A model generated the notes under the pieces. That model saw only the letters and a list, made by a program, of their open reading frames with translations, did not search any database and was not told the origin of the DNA. The translations under genes and the position numbers were made by a program. This document shows positions 6,331-14,753 of a stretch of DNA of 37,032 nucleotides, in pieces. Source of the DNA: Prevotella sp. Lineage in GTDB: Bacteria; Bacteroidota; Bacteroidia; Bacteroidales; Bacteroidaceae. Where the stretch lies: assembly GCA_017650905.1 (NCBI GenBank), contig JAGCDZ010000035.1, positions 1 to 37,032 of the forward strand. Reading direction: 5' to 3'. Within the stretch, counting starts at the first letter, position 1, and the number at the start of each line of letters is the position of its first letter.

Positions 6331-7815
6331 TTAAATTTTCTTGTGAACCTCGTGGCCCTCGACATAGATGGCCGAGAACGGACGCGACGGACAGACATAT
6401 TCACAGGCACCGCAGCCGATGCAGGCTGCCTCGTTGATAGCAGGAATCATGGGTGATTCTTCATTGTTCTCATCAAGGGGCACCATTTCGATAGCACCAG
6501 TAGGACAGTGGCGGGCACAGTTGCCACACTCCACTTCATCAGTGATGGGTACGCAGTTCTTCTTAATCCAAACGGCATGACCAATCTGGATGGATGATTT
6601 CTCTTTCTTGTCGACCTTGAGGATAGCCCCTGCAGGACATACCTCAGAGCAACGGGTACATTCCGGACGGCAATGACCTTGCTCGTAAGACATGACAGGC
6701 AACATAAGGTGCATCAGGTCGCTGCTGGGACGGAGCACTTCGTTGGGACACTCCGAGACGCAGAGCTGACAGCCTGTGCAGCGCTGGGCGAAATGGTCGA
6801 AGGAGAGCGAGCCTGGAGGTGTCAGAGGTGTCTGACGGGCAGGCGCTACCTTATCTTCGATTTCTGCCAAGCCGCCATCCATCAGTTTCTCTTTCTTCTG
6901 GGCCAAAGCGGCTGTAGAGACCAGAGCCGAGGCTATCAGGAACGAGCGCTTGCTGGTATCGATGGGACTTGCTTCATTGGTCTCTCCAGTCTTACTAGAT
7001 TGACTAGCCCGGATAGAATATTTCAGCGCTCCGAATTTGCAGCTGTCGATGCAATTGCCACAAACCACGCAGCGGCTATAATCAACCGTATGGTTTTTAT
7101 AATCGATACAGGCGGCCTTGCAGTTCTTCGAACACATCGAGCAATTCTTGCACTTATCAGTATCAAAATGGATTTTCAAGAAGGAGAAACGGGCGAAGAA
7201 TGAAAGGATGGTACCCACAGGACAGATGGTGTTGCAGTAGGTACGTCCGCCTCGCCATGCCAGCACGAAGAGTACCACAAGCGTGACGGCAGCGATGATG
7301 AATACCGGCAATGATTTCATCCACACATCGACGGAGTAGAAGGCATAGCTGTCGGCACGCTCTGCAATCACAGCCAACACATTATTGCCGAATTTCCAGA
7401 CAGGCTGGAAGATCATCGTGGCAATTCGTCCGTAGGCACTGTAAGGTGCCAGCAACTGAAAGAGGGAGCCGATGCCGGCTACGGCGGCGATGATGAACAC
7501 CACCAGCACGGGATAGCGCAGCCAACGCACCTCCTTGGAATAGCTGTAATGGTTCTTCTTCCGATGGAAACGGGCAAGGATATCCTGAAAGACTCCCAGT
7601 GGACAAATAATGGAGCAATAGATGCGTCCGAAGACGAGGGTCAGCAACAAAAGTGCGACCACGACCACCACGTTGAGTGCCATCACGGCTGGCAGGAACT
7701 GAATCTTTGCCAGCCACGAAAACCAATGATGCAACGTCCCCGTGAAGTCGAGGAATAGCAGGGTGATTAGTACAAAGAACACCGCTGCAAGGATTGTCCT
7801 GATTTTACGTAACAT
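6331..7815 (-). CDS. NapH-like membrane polyferredoxin
   Basis: A 494-residue protein. Four membrane helices lie in the first 200 residues, and two are followed by the NapH-type motif CxxxCP (GRIYCSIICPLG and GRTYCNTICPVG). The remainder is a row of iron-sulfur motifs: CKNCSMCSKNC, CVVCGNCIDSC, CTGCQLCVSECP, CRPECTRCSEVCP, CGNCARHCP and CIGCGACEYVCP. That would allow about six [4Fe-4S] clusters. Between the second and third motifs lies SKRSFLIASALVSTAALA, a hydrophobic segment resembling a leftover Tat-type signal, which suggests fusion of a NapH-like part with a NapG-like part. It lies between tatC and the reductase gene and is a candidate quinol-to-periplasm electron conduit for that reductase. 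Confidence 0.85.
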   Translation of the reverse strand: MLRKIRTILAAVFFVLITLLFLDFTGTLHHWFSWLAKIQFLPAVMALNVVVVVALLLLTLVFGRIYCSIICPLGVFQDILARFHRKKNHYSYSKEVRWLRYPVLVVFIIAAVAGIGSLFQLLAPYSAYGRIATMIFQPVWKFGNNVLAVIAERADSYAFYSVDVWMKSLPVFIIAAVTLVVLFVLAWRGGRTYCNTICPVGTILSFFARFSFLKIHFDTDKCKNCSMCSKNCKAACIDYKNHTVDYSRCVVCGNCIDSCKFGALKYSIRASQSSKTGETNEASPIDTSKRSFLIASALVSTAALAQKKEKLMDGGLAEIEDKVAPARQTPLTPPGSLSFDHFAQRCTGCQLCVSECPNEVLRPSSDLMHLMLPVMSYEQGHCRPECTRCSEVCPAGAILKVDKKEKSSIQIGHAVWIKKNCVPITDEVECGNCARHCPTGAIEMVPLDENNEESPMIPAINEAACIGCGACEYVCPSRPFSAIYVEGHEVHKKI

Positions 7816-7852
7816 AAGTCTGTATTTTGTTTAGTTGTTATTATACTTTTTA

Positions 7853-8590
7853 CTATTTTACGATTAATATGCTCACCTCGTAGAGCAGCCATATCGGCAG
7901 AGCCACGATGAAGAGCGTAAAAGCATCAGTCGTAGGCGTAATGATGGCTGCAATCACCAGAATGGCTACAATGGCATGTCGACGCATACTCTGCATCATC
8001 CGGGCATTGACTAATCCCATCCGGCCCAGTATCCAACTGACCACAGGCAGCTCGAAGACAATGCCCATCACGAGGTTCATCATCAACAGCGTATCCATAT
8101 ACGACTGCAAGGTCAGCATATTCGCCACATCGGGACTCACCTGATACGTTCCAAGAAATTTCACCGTCAATGGGAAAATCAGGAAGTAATTCAGTAGCGT
8201 GCCCAGCATGAACATCAGATAACCGCTGGTGCATAGCAGGGTGGCGTATTTCCGTTCATTGTCATAGAGCGCTGGCGAGACGAAGCGGAATAACAGATAT
8301 ATGATATAAGGTGAGGCCACCAATAAACCCGCATACATCGCCGTCTTAAGGTGCGTCATGAACTGTTCTGTCAGTCCAGTATTCATCAGGTGGATGCTGA
8401 AAGGCTCCACGCCGAAGAGCCGATAGGTGATGAAGTCGCTGGTACGGGGTGCCAGAACGATCTCAAACAACTGCTCCTTCAGGCAGAAGGCCACAGCGGC
8501 TACCACCACCGTCACGACCACCGTCCTGATAATCACCGAACGAAGCTCGTCGAGGTGATCCCAGAAGGTCATGGGCGGGGTTTCACTCAT
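7853..8590 (-). CDS. tatC: Sec-independent translocase subunit TatC
   Basis: A 245-residue protein with the conserved N-terminus [18 protein letters not shown] (the 'HLxELR' motif) and six membrane helices, including [20 protein letters not shown] and the MGIVFELPV segment with its conserved Glu. TatC binds twin-arginine signals and forms the receptor of the translocase. Its start overlaps the end of tatA by 8 bases. The only obvious Tat substrate in the window, the aldo/keto reductase, is in the same operon. No tatB is present here; TatAC systems of this kind are known. Confidence 0.95.
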   Translation of the reverse strand: MSETPPMTFWDHLDELRSVIIRTVVVTVVVAAVAFCLKEQLFEIVLAPRTSDFITYRLFGVEPFSIHLMNTGLTEQFMTHLKTAMYAGLLVASPYIIYLLFRFVSPALYDNERKYATLLCTSGYLMFMLGTLLNYFLIFPLTVKFLGTYQVSPDVANMLTLQSYMDTLLMMNLVMGIVFELPVVSWILGRMGLVNARMMQSMRRHAIVAILVIAAIITPTTDAFTLFIVALPIWLLYEVSILIVK

Positions 8591-8783
8591 CCTGTTTCTT
8601 GTCCTTTTCGTCCTTTGTGATATCGGTCACCTCATTCATCCCCTCCTTGAAACTCTTCACGCCCTTGCCCAGGCCCTTCATCAGCTCAGGAATTTTCCTG
8701 CCGCCGAAGAGCAGCAGGACAATAAATGCGATAACCAGAATCTCTTGCATTCCAAGTCCAAACAACAATAATGATTCACTCAT
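8583..8783 (-). CDS. tatA: Twin-arginine translocase subunit TatA
   Basis: A 66-residue protein with one membrane helix ([13 protein letters not shown]), the [20 protein letters not shown] hinge and amphipathic helix, and a charged Asp/Lys-rich tail. Length and order match TatA/TatE. It forms the pore of the Tat system with the tatC product, whose gene overlaps its 3' end. It is the first gene of the operon; a -7 box at 8810-8817 precedes it. Confidence 0.93.
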   Translation of the reverse strand: MSESLLLFGLGMQEILVIAFIVLLLFGGRKIPELMKGLGKGVKSFKEGMNEVTDITKDEKDKKQDE

Positions 8784-8809
8784 ATCTCTTTTAGTTTTAG
8801 TTTCTTGTG

Positions 8810-8817
8810 CAAAAATA
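8810..8817 (-). promoter_or_regulatory. -7 box of the tat operon
   Basis: The minus strand reads TATTTTTG followed by CAC, 26 bases before the tatA start at 8783. Confidence 0.6.
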
Positions 8818-8867
8818 CGAAAAATCTCCGTATCTTCATCATTCGCTATGATTTATTAACATATTAT

Positions 8868-9581
8868 TCAAAACTCGACGTATGGTTCCAATCGTTTGAT
8901 GGCTTCAGGAGGAAAGTCTTTGGAGAGACGCAGATCGTTTAAGGAGTGCAGGGGTCCGTGCAGGCGGCGATAGTCGGTAATGGCCTTTGCCTGATAGAAA
9001 CTGATGTAAGGATGCCGTCTGAGCTCATTGAGCGTGAGGGTGTTGACATTCAGCTTACGGGGCGAGGCACCCTCGATGGTCAGAAAATCCTTGGCATCAA
9101 GTGGAAAATCCTCGATTTCATCGAGCTGATCCACACTGACATAGCCTCCTAAGCGCTGTCCGTACTCTACCACCTTTCTGGCGAAAAAGGGACCGATGCC
9201 TGGCACAGTCTTCAAAACCGTCGTATCAGCTGTATTCAGCACCACGTGTTCGCCAGGCTTGATTTTTTCCTGATAATGGGCTTTGATAGAATCATATTCT
9301 GTCTTATTCAGCGCCTTACCACGCTGATAGGCAGTATCGCGATAAATCACCTTGGTGCGTACATAGACCGTCTTGGTATGTTCGTGATAGGGTTGACGGT
9401 GAGAGGAATCACGATTGTTGTGTTTTGCTGGAAGTGTGTCGGCTGGCGTCAGTTCATTTGACTCACCGTTACCTCCAGCCATGAAAATTACCACTAAAGC
9501 AATTACAATCACGCAGAGTAGTGTAAGGATTACTTTACGGTCTGACTTCCTTAGATAGAAAAATTCTCGAATGTAGTTCAT
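8868..9581 (-). CDS. Membrane-anchored helix-hairpin-helix (ComEA-like) protein
   Basis: A 237-residue protein with an N-terminal membrane helix (VILTLLCVIVIALVVIFMAG) and a charged linker. Helix-hairpin-helix motifs follow: LKTVPGIGPFFARKVVEYG, then LNVNTLTLNELRRHPYISFY and a third set near the C-terminus (SLNDLRLSKDFPPEAIKRL). ComEA proteins bind double-stranded DNA outside the inner membrane during uptake, but many Bacteroidota homologues have no proven role. It starts 33 bases after the transporter gene at 9615 and could be cotranscribed with it. Confidence 0.8.
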   Translation of the reverse strand: MNYIREFFYLRKSDRKVILTLLCVIVIALVVIFMAGGNGESNELTPADTLPAKHNNRDSSHRQPYHEHTKTVYVRTKVIYRDTAYQRGKALNKTEYDSIKAHYQEKIKPGEHVVLNTADTTVLKTVPGIGPFFARKVVEYGQRLGGYVSVDQLDEIEDFPLDAKDFLTIEGASPRKLNVNTLTLNELRRHPYISFYQAKAITDYRRLHGPLHSLNDLRLSKDFPPEAIKRLEPYVEF

Positions 9582-9614
9582 AGATTAAGATATCAGTTAT
9601 TCATTATCGTGTCG

Positions 9615-10970
9615 TCAGATGATTCCAAACTGATTCATGAGAATCAGCAGGATGCCGACAGGCACAATGTATCGGACGCAAAACATATAGAAGTTGAAGT
9701 ATGATTTGCTGTTGGAGGTTTCCCAGTTGGTAAACTCTTCGCGGACCATCTTCTTCGAGGCGAACCATCCTACGAGGATGCTCGTCAGCAGGGCACCTGT
9801 AGGCAGCATCACCTGAGCTGTGACATAGTCGCAGAAATCCATGAGCGACCTGCCCCAAATTTGGATATCAGGATTTCCAATAGACAGGGAACAGAAAATA
9901 GCGATGACGCTGCATACGACGGTCAATATCCAAGCTGCTTTCGAACGGTTGATGCGTAACTCTTCGTGGAAGAAGGCCGTACCAATCTCGTGCATGGAGA
10001 TGGTGGAAGTGAGGGCGGCAAACACGAGCAGGGCGTAGAACAGGATGGAGATGACGTAACCTAACGTAGGCATGAAACTGAATGCCTGCTGGAAAACATT
10101 GGGCAAAGTGATGAAAATAAGCGATGGGCCGCTGTCAGGCTGCACGCCTACTGAGAAAGCCGCGGGGAAAATCATCAGACCTGACATCAGGGCGATCAAG
10201 AAATCGATAAGTGCTATCTGTGTTGCTGAATACAACAGTTTGGTCTGGCGTGAGAAATAACTGGCATAGGTACAGAGGCAGGCTGTACCAAGACTCAAAG
10301 AGAAAAATGCCTGACCTAGGGCCTCAAGGAAAACCTTGCTGTTGACTTTAGAGAAGTCGGGCTTCAGCAGGAAATCAATGCCTTTCAAGGCGCCAGGCAG
10401 TGAGCAGGAGGCTATCACGATGATCAGCAACAAAATCAGAAGCAGTGGCATCAGTAGTTTAGAAGCCCGTTCGATACCATTACGCACACCTCGTATAATG
10501 ATAAAGTGGGTAATCAGGATAAAGACTACGCCTAGGATGGCAGGCTTGACGGGATCACAGGAGAACGTCTGGAAATAATTCTGCACATAACTGGCATCGC
10601 CCTTCAGCTGTCCTATCGCCGAGGCACCCAGATAGTGCAGGCACCAGCCCGCCACCACAGCATAAAAGCCCAAAATGATGATTGAGGTGATAACACCCAA
10701 AATACCGATAAGGCCCCAGCTCTTGCTACGTGAGAAACTGCCATAGGCACGAGCAGCATTGGTCTGAGAATGACGGCCCACAATGAATTCGCTCACCATG
10801 CCGGGAATGCCGAGCAGGAGGATGCAGACCAGATAAAGAATGATGAAGGCTGCACCGCCGTTCTGTCCCGTCATATAAGGGAAGCGCCATACATTGCCCA
10901 AGCCTACTGCAGAACCTGCTGTTGCCAGCACAATACCTAACCTGCTACCGAAATTACCGCGTTCCATCAT
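9615..10970 (-). CDS. Sodium:neurotransmitter symporter (NSS/SNF) family transporter, copy 1
   Basis: A 451-residue protein with the NSS N-terminal signature (FGSRLGIVLATAGSAVGLGN, then VWRFPYMTGQNGGAAF), where the unwound first helix holds sodium and substrate. About 11-12 membrane helices are visible, as in the bacterial LeuT group. Its substrate, probably an amino acid, cannot be read from the sequence. It lies 15 bases downstream of a close paralogue (10986-12356) and is probably in the same transcript. The start is the first of two adjacent ATGs. Confidence 0.9.
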   Translation of the reverse strand: MMERGNFGSRLGIVLATAGSAVGLGNVWRFPYMTGQNGGAAFIILYLVCILLLGIPGMVSEFIVGRHSQTNAARAYGSFSRSKSWGLIGILGVITSIIILGFYAVVAGWCLHYLGASAIGQLKGDASYVQNYFQTFSCDPVKPAILGVVFILITHFIIIRGVRNGIERASKLLMPLLLILLLIIVIASCSLPGALKGIDFLLKPDFSKVNSKVFLEALGQAFFSLSLGTACLCTYASYFSRQTKLLYSATQIALIDFLIALMSGLMIFPAAFSVGVQPDSGPSLIFITLPNVFQQAFSFMPTLGYVISILFYALLVFAALTSTISMHEIGTAFFHEELRINRSKAAWILTVVCSVIAIFCSLSIGNPDIQIWGRSLMDFCDYVTAQVMLPTGALLTSILVGWFASKKMVREEFTNWETSNSKSYFNFYMFCVRYIVPVGILLILMNQFGII

Positions 10971-10985
10971 GATAACCTCAAATTA

Positions 10986-12356
10986 TTAAAGCAAGCCCAG
11001 CTGATGCAGGAAAATAAACAGAATGCACAGTGGACAGACATACTTCACCAGGAAAAGATAGAGGTGGAAATACCGGCCTATGCGCAATGTTCCACAATTG
11101 GTAAACTCGTCGTGTACTACTTTATGTGGTACGAACCAGCCAATCAGAATACAAGTTAAGAAACCCACCACGGGCAGGAAAATCTGTCCTGTCACAAAGT
11201 CGAAGATATCAAACAGCGTCTTTTCAAAGAAATACAATGTGCTACCTGCGGGACCTAATGAGAGGGAACAGATGATGCCCATGACACAACAGGAAATGGT
11301 GACGATGATGGCCGCAGTCTTACGCGTGATGTGGAACTCCTCATGGAAGAAAGAGGTGCTGACCTCGTGAAGTGAAATCAAAGAGGTGAGGGCAGCCAGC
11401 GACAGGAGCAGATAGAACAGGATTGAGATAATGTAGCCTACTATCGGCATGCTGCCAAAGGCCTGCTGGAACACGTTCGGCAAGGTGATGAAGATGAGCG
11501 AAGGGCCACTGTCGGGATTGACACCCACAGAAAAAGCTGCGGGGAAGATCATCAGTCCAGCCAAAATGGCAACAAAGGAGTCGATGATGCCTATCTGGAC
11601 TGCGGAGGATGTGAGGTTCGTCTGTTTCGAGAAATAGCTGGCATAAGTACAGATACATCCCATGGCAATGCTCAGTGAATAGAACGACTGTCCGAGGGCT
11701 CCAAGGAACACATCACTATTAATCATCGACTTGTCGGGCTTGAAAAGGAACTCGATGCCCTGTGAGGCATTGGGGAGCATGCATGATGCCACCACGATAA
11801 TCAGCAGAAGAACGAACAAAACGGGCATAAAAATCTTCGAGGCCCGTTCGATGCCATCGCGCACACCATGTTCAACAATCAGATAGGTGGCCAAAAGCAT
11901 GAGAAAAGTCCAGAAGATGGGCTTCACTGGGTCTTGGGAGAACGCTGTGAAGTAAGTCTTGAAGAACTCTGGATTGCCTCCGTCGAGATGGCCTATCACT
12001 GAGGCCCAGATATATTGCAGGCACCAACCGGATACCACTGCATAGTAACCCGTAATGAGAAATCCGGTGAGCACGCCCATATAGCCTATATACGACAAGG
12101 GATTTCTGCCGCCTATCTTCCTATACGCACGAGCTGTATTCGACTGGGCATGACGGCCGATAATGAACTCGCTGATCATGCAGGGAATGCCTAACAACAG
12201 CACACAGGTGAAATAGATGATGATGAAAACGGCACCTCCATTTTGTCCTGCCATATAGGGGAAACGCCATACGTTGCCCAGTCCTACAGCGGAACCGGCA
12301 GTCGCCAGAATGACACCAAGTTTACTACCGAAACTCGCTCTCTCCAGTTTGGCCAT
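10986..12356 (-). CDS. Sodium:neurotransmitter symporter (NSS/SNF) family transporter, copy 2
   Basis: A 456-residue protein, very similar to the following gene along its length (shared blocks GSAVGLGNVWRFPYM, FPAAFSVGV, PDSGPSLIFITLPNVFQQAF). The open frame extends to 12572, but the promoter -7 box at 12383-12390 places the start at 12371 (MSKMHMAKLER) or 12356 (MAKLERASFGS); 12356 aligns with the paralogue and is preferred. The tandem pair probably arose by duplication, with later change in substrate. The promoter mirrors that of the divergent VanZ-like gene. Confidence 0.88.
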   Translation of the reverse strand: MAKLERASFGSKLGVILATAGSAVGLGNVWRFPYMAGQNGGAVFIIIYFTCVLLLGIPCMISEFIIGRHAQSNTARAYRKIGGRNPLSYIGYMGVLTGFLITGYYAVVSGWCLQYIWASVIGHLDGGNPEFFKTYFTAFSQDPVKPIFWTFLMLLATYLIVEHGVRDGIERASKIFMPVLFVLLLIIVVASCMLPNASQGIEFLFKPDKSMINSDVFLGALGQSFYSLSIAMGCICTYASYFSKQTNLTSSAVQIGIIDSFVAILAGLMIFPAAFSVGVNPDSGPSLIFITLPNVFQQAFGSMPIVGYIISILFYLLLSLAALTSLISLHEVSTSFFHEEFHITRKTAAIIVTISCCVMGIICSLSLGPAGSTLYFFEKTLFDIFDFVTGQIFLPVVGFLTCILIGWFVPHKVVHDEFTNCGTLRIGRYFHLYLFLVKYVCPLCILFIFLHQLGLL

Positions 12357-12382
12357 ATGCATTTTACTCATATATTTTGCTG

Positions 12383-12390
12383 CAAAGATA
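12383..12390 (-). promoter_or_regulatory. -7 box of the transporter pair
   Basis: The minus strand reads TATCTTTGCAGCAAAAT. It is one of two near-identical divergent promoters; see 12399-12489. Confidence 0.6.
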
Positions 12391-12398
12391 GTTCTTTT

Positions 12399-12489
12399 TT
12401 TAGACATAAGAACAAAAGAGAGATAAAAAATTGAAGACAGAATAACAAAATAACATAAAAAATGATATCCTTTTGTTCTTCTGTCTAAA
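12399..12489. promoter_or_regulatory. Inverted repeat shared by two divergent promoters
   Basis: Arms 12399-12418 and 12470-12489 match at 19 of 20 positions in inverted orientation. In each promoter the arm (CTTTTGTTCTTnTGTCTAAA) lies 12 bases before TTTGCAGCAAAAT. The transporter and VanZ-like genes therefore carry the same upstream element at the same spacing, and may answer to the same regulator. Confidence 0.65.
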
Positions 12490-12497
12490 ATTAATTG

Positions 12498-12505
12498 TAC
12501 TTTTG
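12498..12505 (+). promoter_or_regulatory. -7 box of the VanZ-like gene
   Basis: TACTTTTGCAGCAAAATTA precedes the ATG at 12526 by about 20 bases. Confidence 0.6.
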
Positions 12506-12525
12506 CAGCAAAATTAGAGGTACAT

Positions 12526-12945
12526 ATGCAATTTCTCTTCCGATATATCAGAAAATATCCCTTTTCAGTCATTTGTATCAGTTTGGTCTGGATACTGTCA
12601 CTGTTGCCCTTTTTCCCAGAGACACCGCTAGATCATGTGAAGTTTATAGACAAGTGGGTACATTTCATCATGTATGGCGACACCTGTCTGATTATCTGGT
12701 TGGAATATGTGATGAAACACAAGTCGCCAGATTATGAGAAACTTTTCTTTTGGGCTTGGCTGGCACCTGTCATCATGGGCGGTGTGCTGGAATTGATGCA
12801 GGCCTATTGTACCACCACGCGTAATGGTGACTGGCTTGACTTTGCCGCAAATTCAACAGGTGTTACCCTTGCGGGCATCATCGGACTAATAGGAACGTTC
12901 GTCTATTATCGTTTCCAAAGAGAGAAAGGATTGGCTCGCAAGTGA
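12526..12945 (+). CDS. VanZ-like membrane protein
   Basis: A 139-residue protein with four membrane helices and the VanZ-type pattern: DKWVHFIMYGDTCLIIW in the second helix region and LELMQAYCTTTRNGDWLDFA before the last helix (ELxQ...R..DxxD). In enterococci VanZ gives low-level teicoplanin resistance; most homologues have no assigned role. Its 3' end overlaps the convergent CYTH gene by 40 bases. It shares a promoter motif with the divergent transporter pair. Confidence 0.8.
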   Translation: MQFLFRYIRKYPFSVICISLVWILSLLPFFPETPLDHVKFIDKWVHFIMYGDTCLIIWLEYVMKHKSPDYEKLFFWAWLAPVIMGGVLELMQAYCTTTRNGDWLDFAANSTGVTLAGIIGLIGTFVYYRFQREKGLARK

Positions 12946-13385
12946 GAGTTGTAATATCGCTTGTCGCCAGTTACTTCTTTACCGATGAAATCGGGTTTTT
13001 CATAGGGTTCATTTTCTGAGCTGAGTTCCACTTCTGCTATCACAAGGCCTTCGTTTTCACCATAGAACTCATCCACCTCGAAAGTGTGTGCGCCGCATTT
13101 TACAAGATAGCGCGTCTTGTCGATGAGGCCCGGCTCGCAGAGTTGCATCAGATGCTCGGCCTCGTCGAGCGTAATCTCCTTTTCGAACTCGTAACGGCTC
13201 AGTCCACCGTTCTTAGAGGGTCCTTTAATAGTAAGGTATCCGCGCGCGTCACGGATGCGCACGCGAACCGTGCGACCGTGACCGCTGCAGATATACCCTT
13301 GGCAGATGCGGCTACTGGCAAATGCCTCCTCCTTGTAGCGCGTATCTTTAACTAGGAACTTTCGCTCAATTTCGAATCCGCTCAT
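12906..13385 (-). CDS. CYTH-domain phosphohydrolase or cyclase-like protein
   Basis: A 159-residue protein that begins with the family signature EIERKFLV. Charged strands follow (RTVRVRIRDARGYLTIKGPS, RYEFEKEI, DKTRYLVKCGAHTFEVDEFY, GLVIAEVEL), placing alternating Arg/Lys and Glu inside the tunnel fold that binds triphosphates and metal. Short bacterial members are often inorganic or thiamine triphosphatases; adenylate cyclase activity (CyaB) is the other option. The length matches stand-alone bacterial CYTH proteins. The small membrane protein at 13389-13547 ends just upstream, so both may be on one transcript. Confidence 0.85.
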   Translation of the reverse strand: MSGFEIERKFLVKDTRYKEEAFASSRICQGYICSGHGRTVRVRIRDARGYLTIKGPSKNGGLSRYEFEKEITLDEAEHLMQLCEPGLIDKTRYLVKCGAHTFEVDEFYGENEGLVIAEVELSSENEPYEKPDFIGKEVTGDKRYYNSHLRANPFSLWKR

Positions 13386-13388
13386 CCA

Positions 13389-13547
13389 TTAGGAAACGAT
13401 AAAGACGGAGTAAACCACGAATAAGATGGCGAGCAGAATCAGCACGCCAAAGATCCAATTCACGACCTTTTTACCTTTGTCTTCTACTTTTTTCTGATAA
13501 GCCACCTTCTTCTCGGTTGACTTTGATGCTTTTGCAATCTGTGCCAT
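13389..13547 (-). CDS. Small single-helix membrane protein, 52 residues
   Basis: The frame starts MAQIAKASKSTEKKVAYQKK, a lysine-rich cytoplasmic part, and ends with one membrane helix (VVNWIFGVLILLAILFVVYS). It stops 3 bases before the CYTH gene start. Charge distribution and codon use look real. I know no function; proteins of this shape are common in Bacteroidota. Confidence 0.65.
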   Translation of the reverse strand: MAQIAKASKSTEKKVAYQKKVEDKGKKVVNWIFGVLILLAILFVVYSVFIVS

Positions 13548-13581
13548 AATTAATAATGTTTTAATATTTAAGTTTTAATCT

Positions 13582-14706
13582 TTAATTCTCTTCGTCGTTC
13601 ACAGGGAACTCCATCAGGTAGGCCTTGATGAAGTCGTCAATCTTACCGTTCATCACGGCATCGACATCTGTGGTCTGATAATTGGTGCGGTGATCCTTCA
13701 CGCGACGATCGTCAAATACATAGCTGCGTATTTGTGAACCCCACTCGATCTTCTTCTTTCCAGCCTCGATCTTGGCCTGGGCTTCTAAGCGCTTCTTCAT
13801 CGCACGGTCGTAGAGCTGTGATTTCAGCAAGGTCATTGCACGTTCCTTGTTCTTCGGCTGGTCACGGGTCTCGGTATTCTCAATGAGGATTTCCTCCTCC
13901 TCGCCCGTATCAGGGTCGGTATACCAGTATCGCAGACGCACACCCGATTCCACTTTGTTAACGTTCTGTCCTCCGGCACCAGAACTGCGGAAAGTATCCC
14001 ACGACAGTTTAGCAGGGTCAACATACACCTCGATGGTGTCGTCGACCAGCGGTGAAACGAATACAGAAGCGAAGGATGTCATACGCTTACCTTGGGCATT
14101 GAAGGGTGATACGCGCACCAGACGGTGAACACCGTTTTCACTCTTCAAATAGCCGTAAGCATACTCCCCACCCTCTATTTGCATCGTCACACTTTTGATG
14201 CCGGCCTCGTCGCCGTCGAGTAGGTTCGAGATGGTGACTTTATAATTGTGAGCCTCTGCCCAGCGCATGTACATACGCATCAACATTGAAGCCCAGTCTT
14301 GCGCCTCTGTGCCACCAGCACCGCTGTTGATCTTCAGCACGGCTTCCATCGGGTCTTCCTTCTGGCGGAGCATGTTCTTCAACTCAAGATCCTCAATAGC
14401 CTTGAGGGCCTTGGCGTAGTCATCCTCGACTTCCTGCTCAGTAACCATCTCGTCCTTGAAGAAGTCGAAAGCCAACTGCAGTTCGTCGGCTAAGGTGCGT
14501 ACCTCTTTATAGTCATCGAGCCATCGCTTGATGCCCTTGACTTTCTTCATCTGTTCCTCGGCACGCTTACGGTCGTCCCAGAAGTCAGGTGCCTGTGTTC
14601 GAAGGTCTTCCTCTTCGAACTCCATCTTCTTCTTGTCAATCTCGAGGTAGCGATGCAATGCATCTGCCCGTTCTAAGATATCTTTCAGTTGATCTTGGGT
14701 AATCAT
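13582..14706 (-). CDS. prfB: Peptide chain release factor 2
   Basis: A 374-residue protein that ends translation at UGA and UAA codons. It has the SPF tripeptide of RF2 (LVRVSPFNAQGKR) and the catalytic GGQ loop (SSGAGGQNVNKVESGVR). The start at 14706 (MITQDQLKDIL) is preferred over 14742 because the -7 box at 14712-14719 lies in between. Many prfB genes need a +1 frameshift at CTT-TGA after about codon 25; here the matching place reads HRYLEIDKKK (CTC-GAG) in a single frame, with no in-frame UGA and no Shine-Dalgarno-like stretch before it, so autoregulation by frameshifting is absent. Confidence 0.95.
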   Translation of the reverse strand: MITQDQLKDILERADALHRYLEIDKKKMEFEEEDLRTQAPDFWDDRKRAEEQMKKVKGIKRWLDDYKEVRTLADELQLAFDFFKDEMVTEQEVEDDYAKALKAIEDLELKNMLRQKEDPMEAVLKINSGAGGTEAQDWASMLMRMYMRWAEAHNYKVTISNLLDGDEAGIKSVTMQIEGGEYAYGYLKSENGVHRLVRVSPFNAQGKRMTSFASVFVSPLVDDTIEVYVDPAKLSWDTFRSSGAGGQNVNKVESGVRLRYWYTDPDTGEEEEILIENTETRDQPKNKERAMTLLKSQLYDRAMKKRLEAQAKIEAGKKKIEWGSQIRSYVFDDRRVKDHRTNYQTTDVDAVMNGKIDDFIKAYLMEFPVNDEEN

Positions 14707-14711
14707 GGGTG

Positions 14712-14719
14712 CAAAGGTA
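14712..14719 (-). promoter_or_regulatory. -7 box of prfB; predicted leaderless start
   Basis: The minus strand reads TACCTTTG and then 5 bases before the ATG at 14706. Confidence 0.6.
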
Positions 14720-14753
14720 CAACAATTAATTGAAACCGCCAAATGCTAGCTGA

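Noticed and set aside
12356-12572. N-terminal extension of the second transporter (start at 12572)
   Set aside because: It would cross the promoter region and run into the divergent gene's promoter; the paralogue starts at the equivalent of 12356.
14630-14690. Programmed +1 frameshift in prfB
   Set aside because: No in-frame stop or CTTTGA-type site was found; the frame is continuous.
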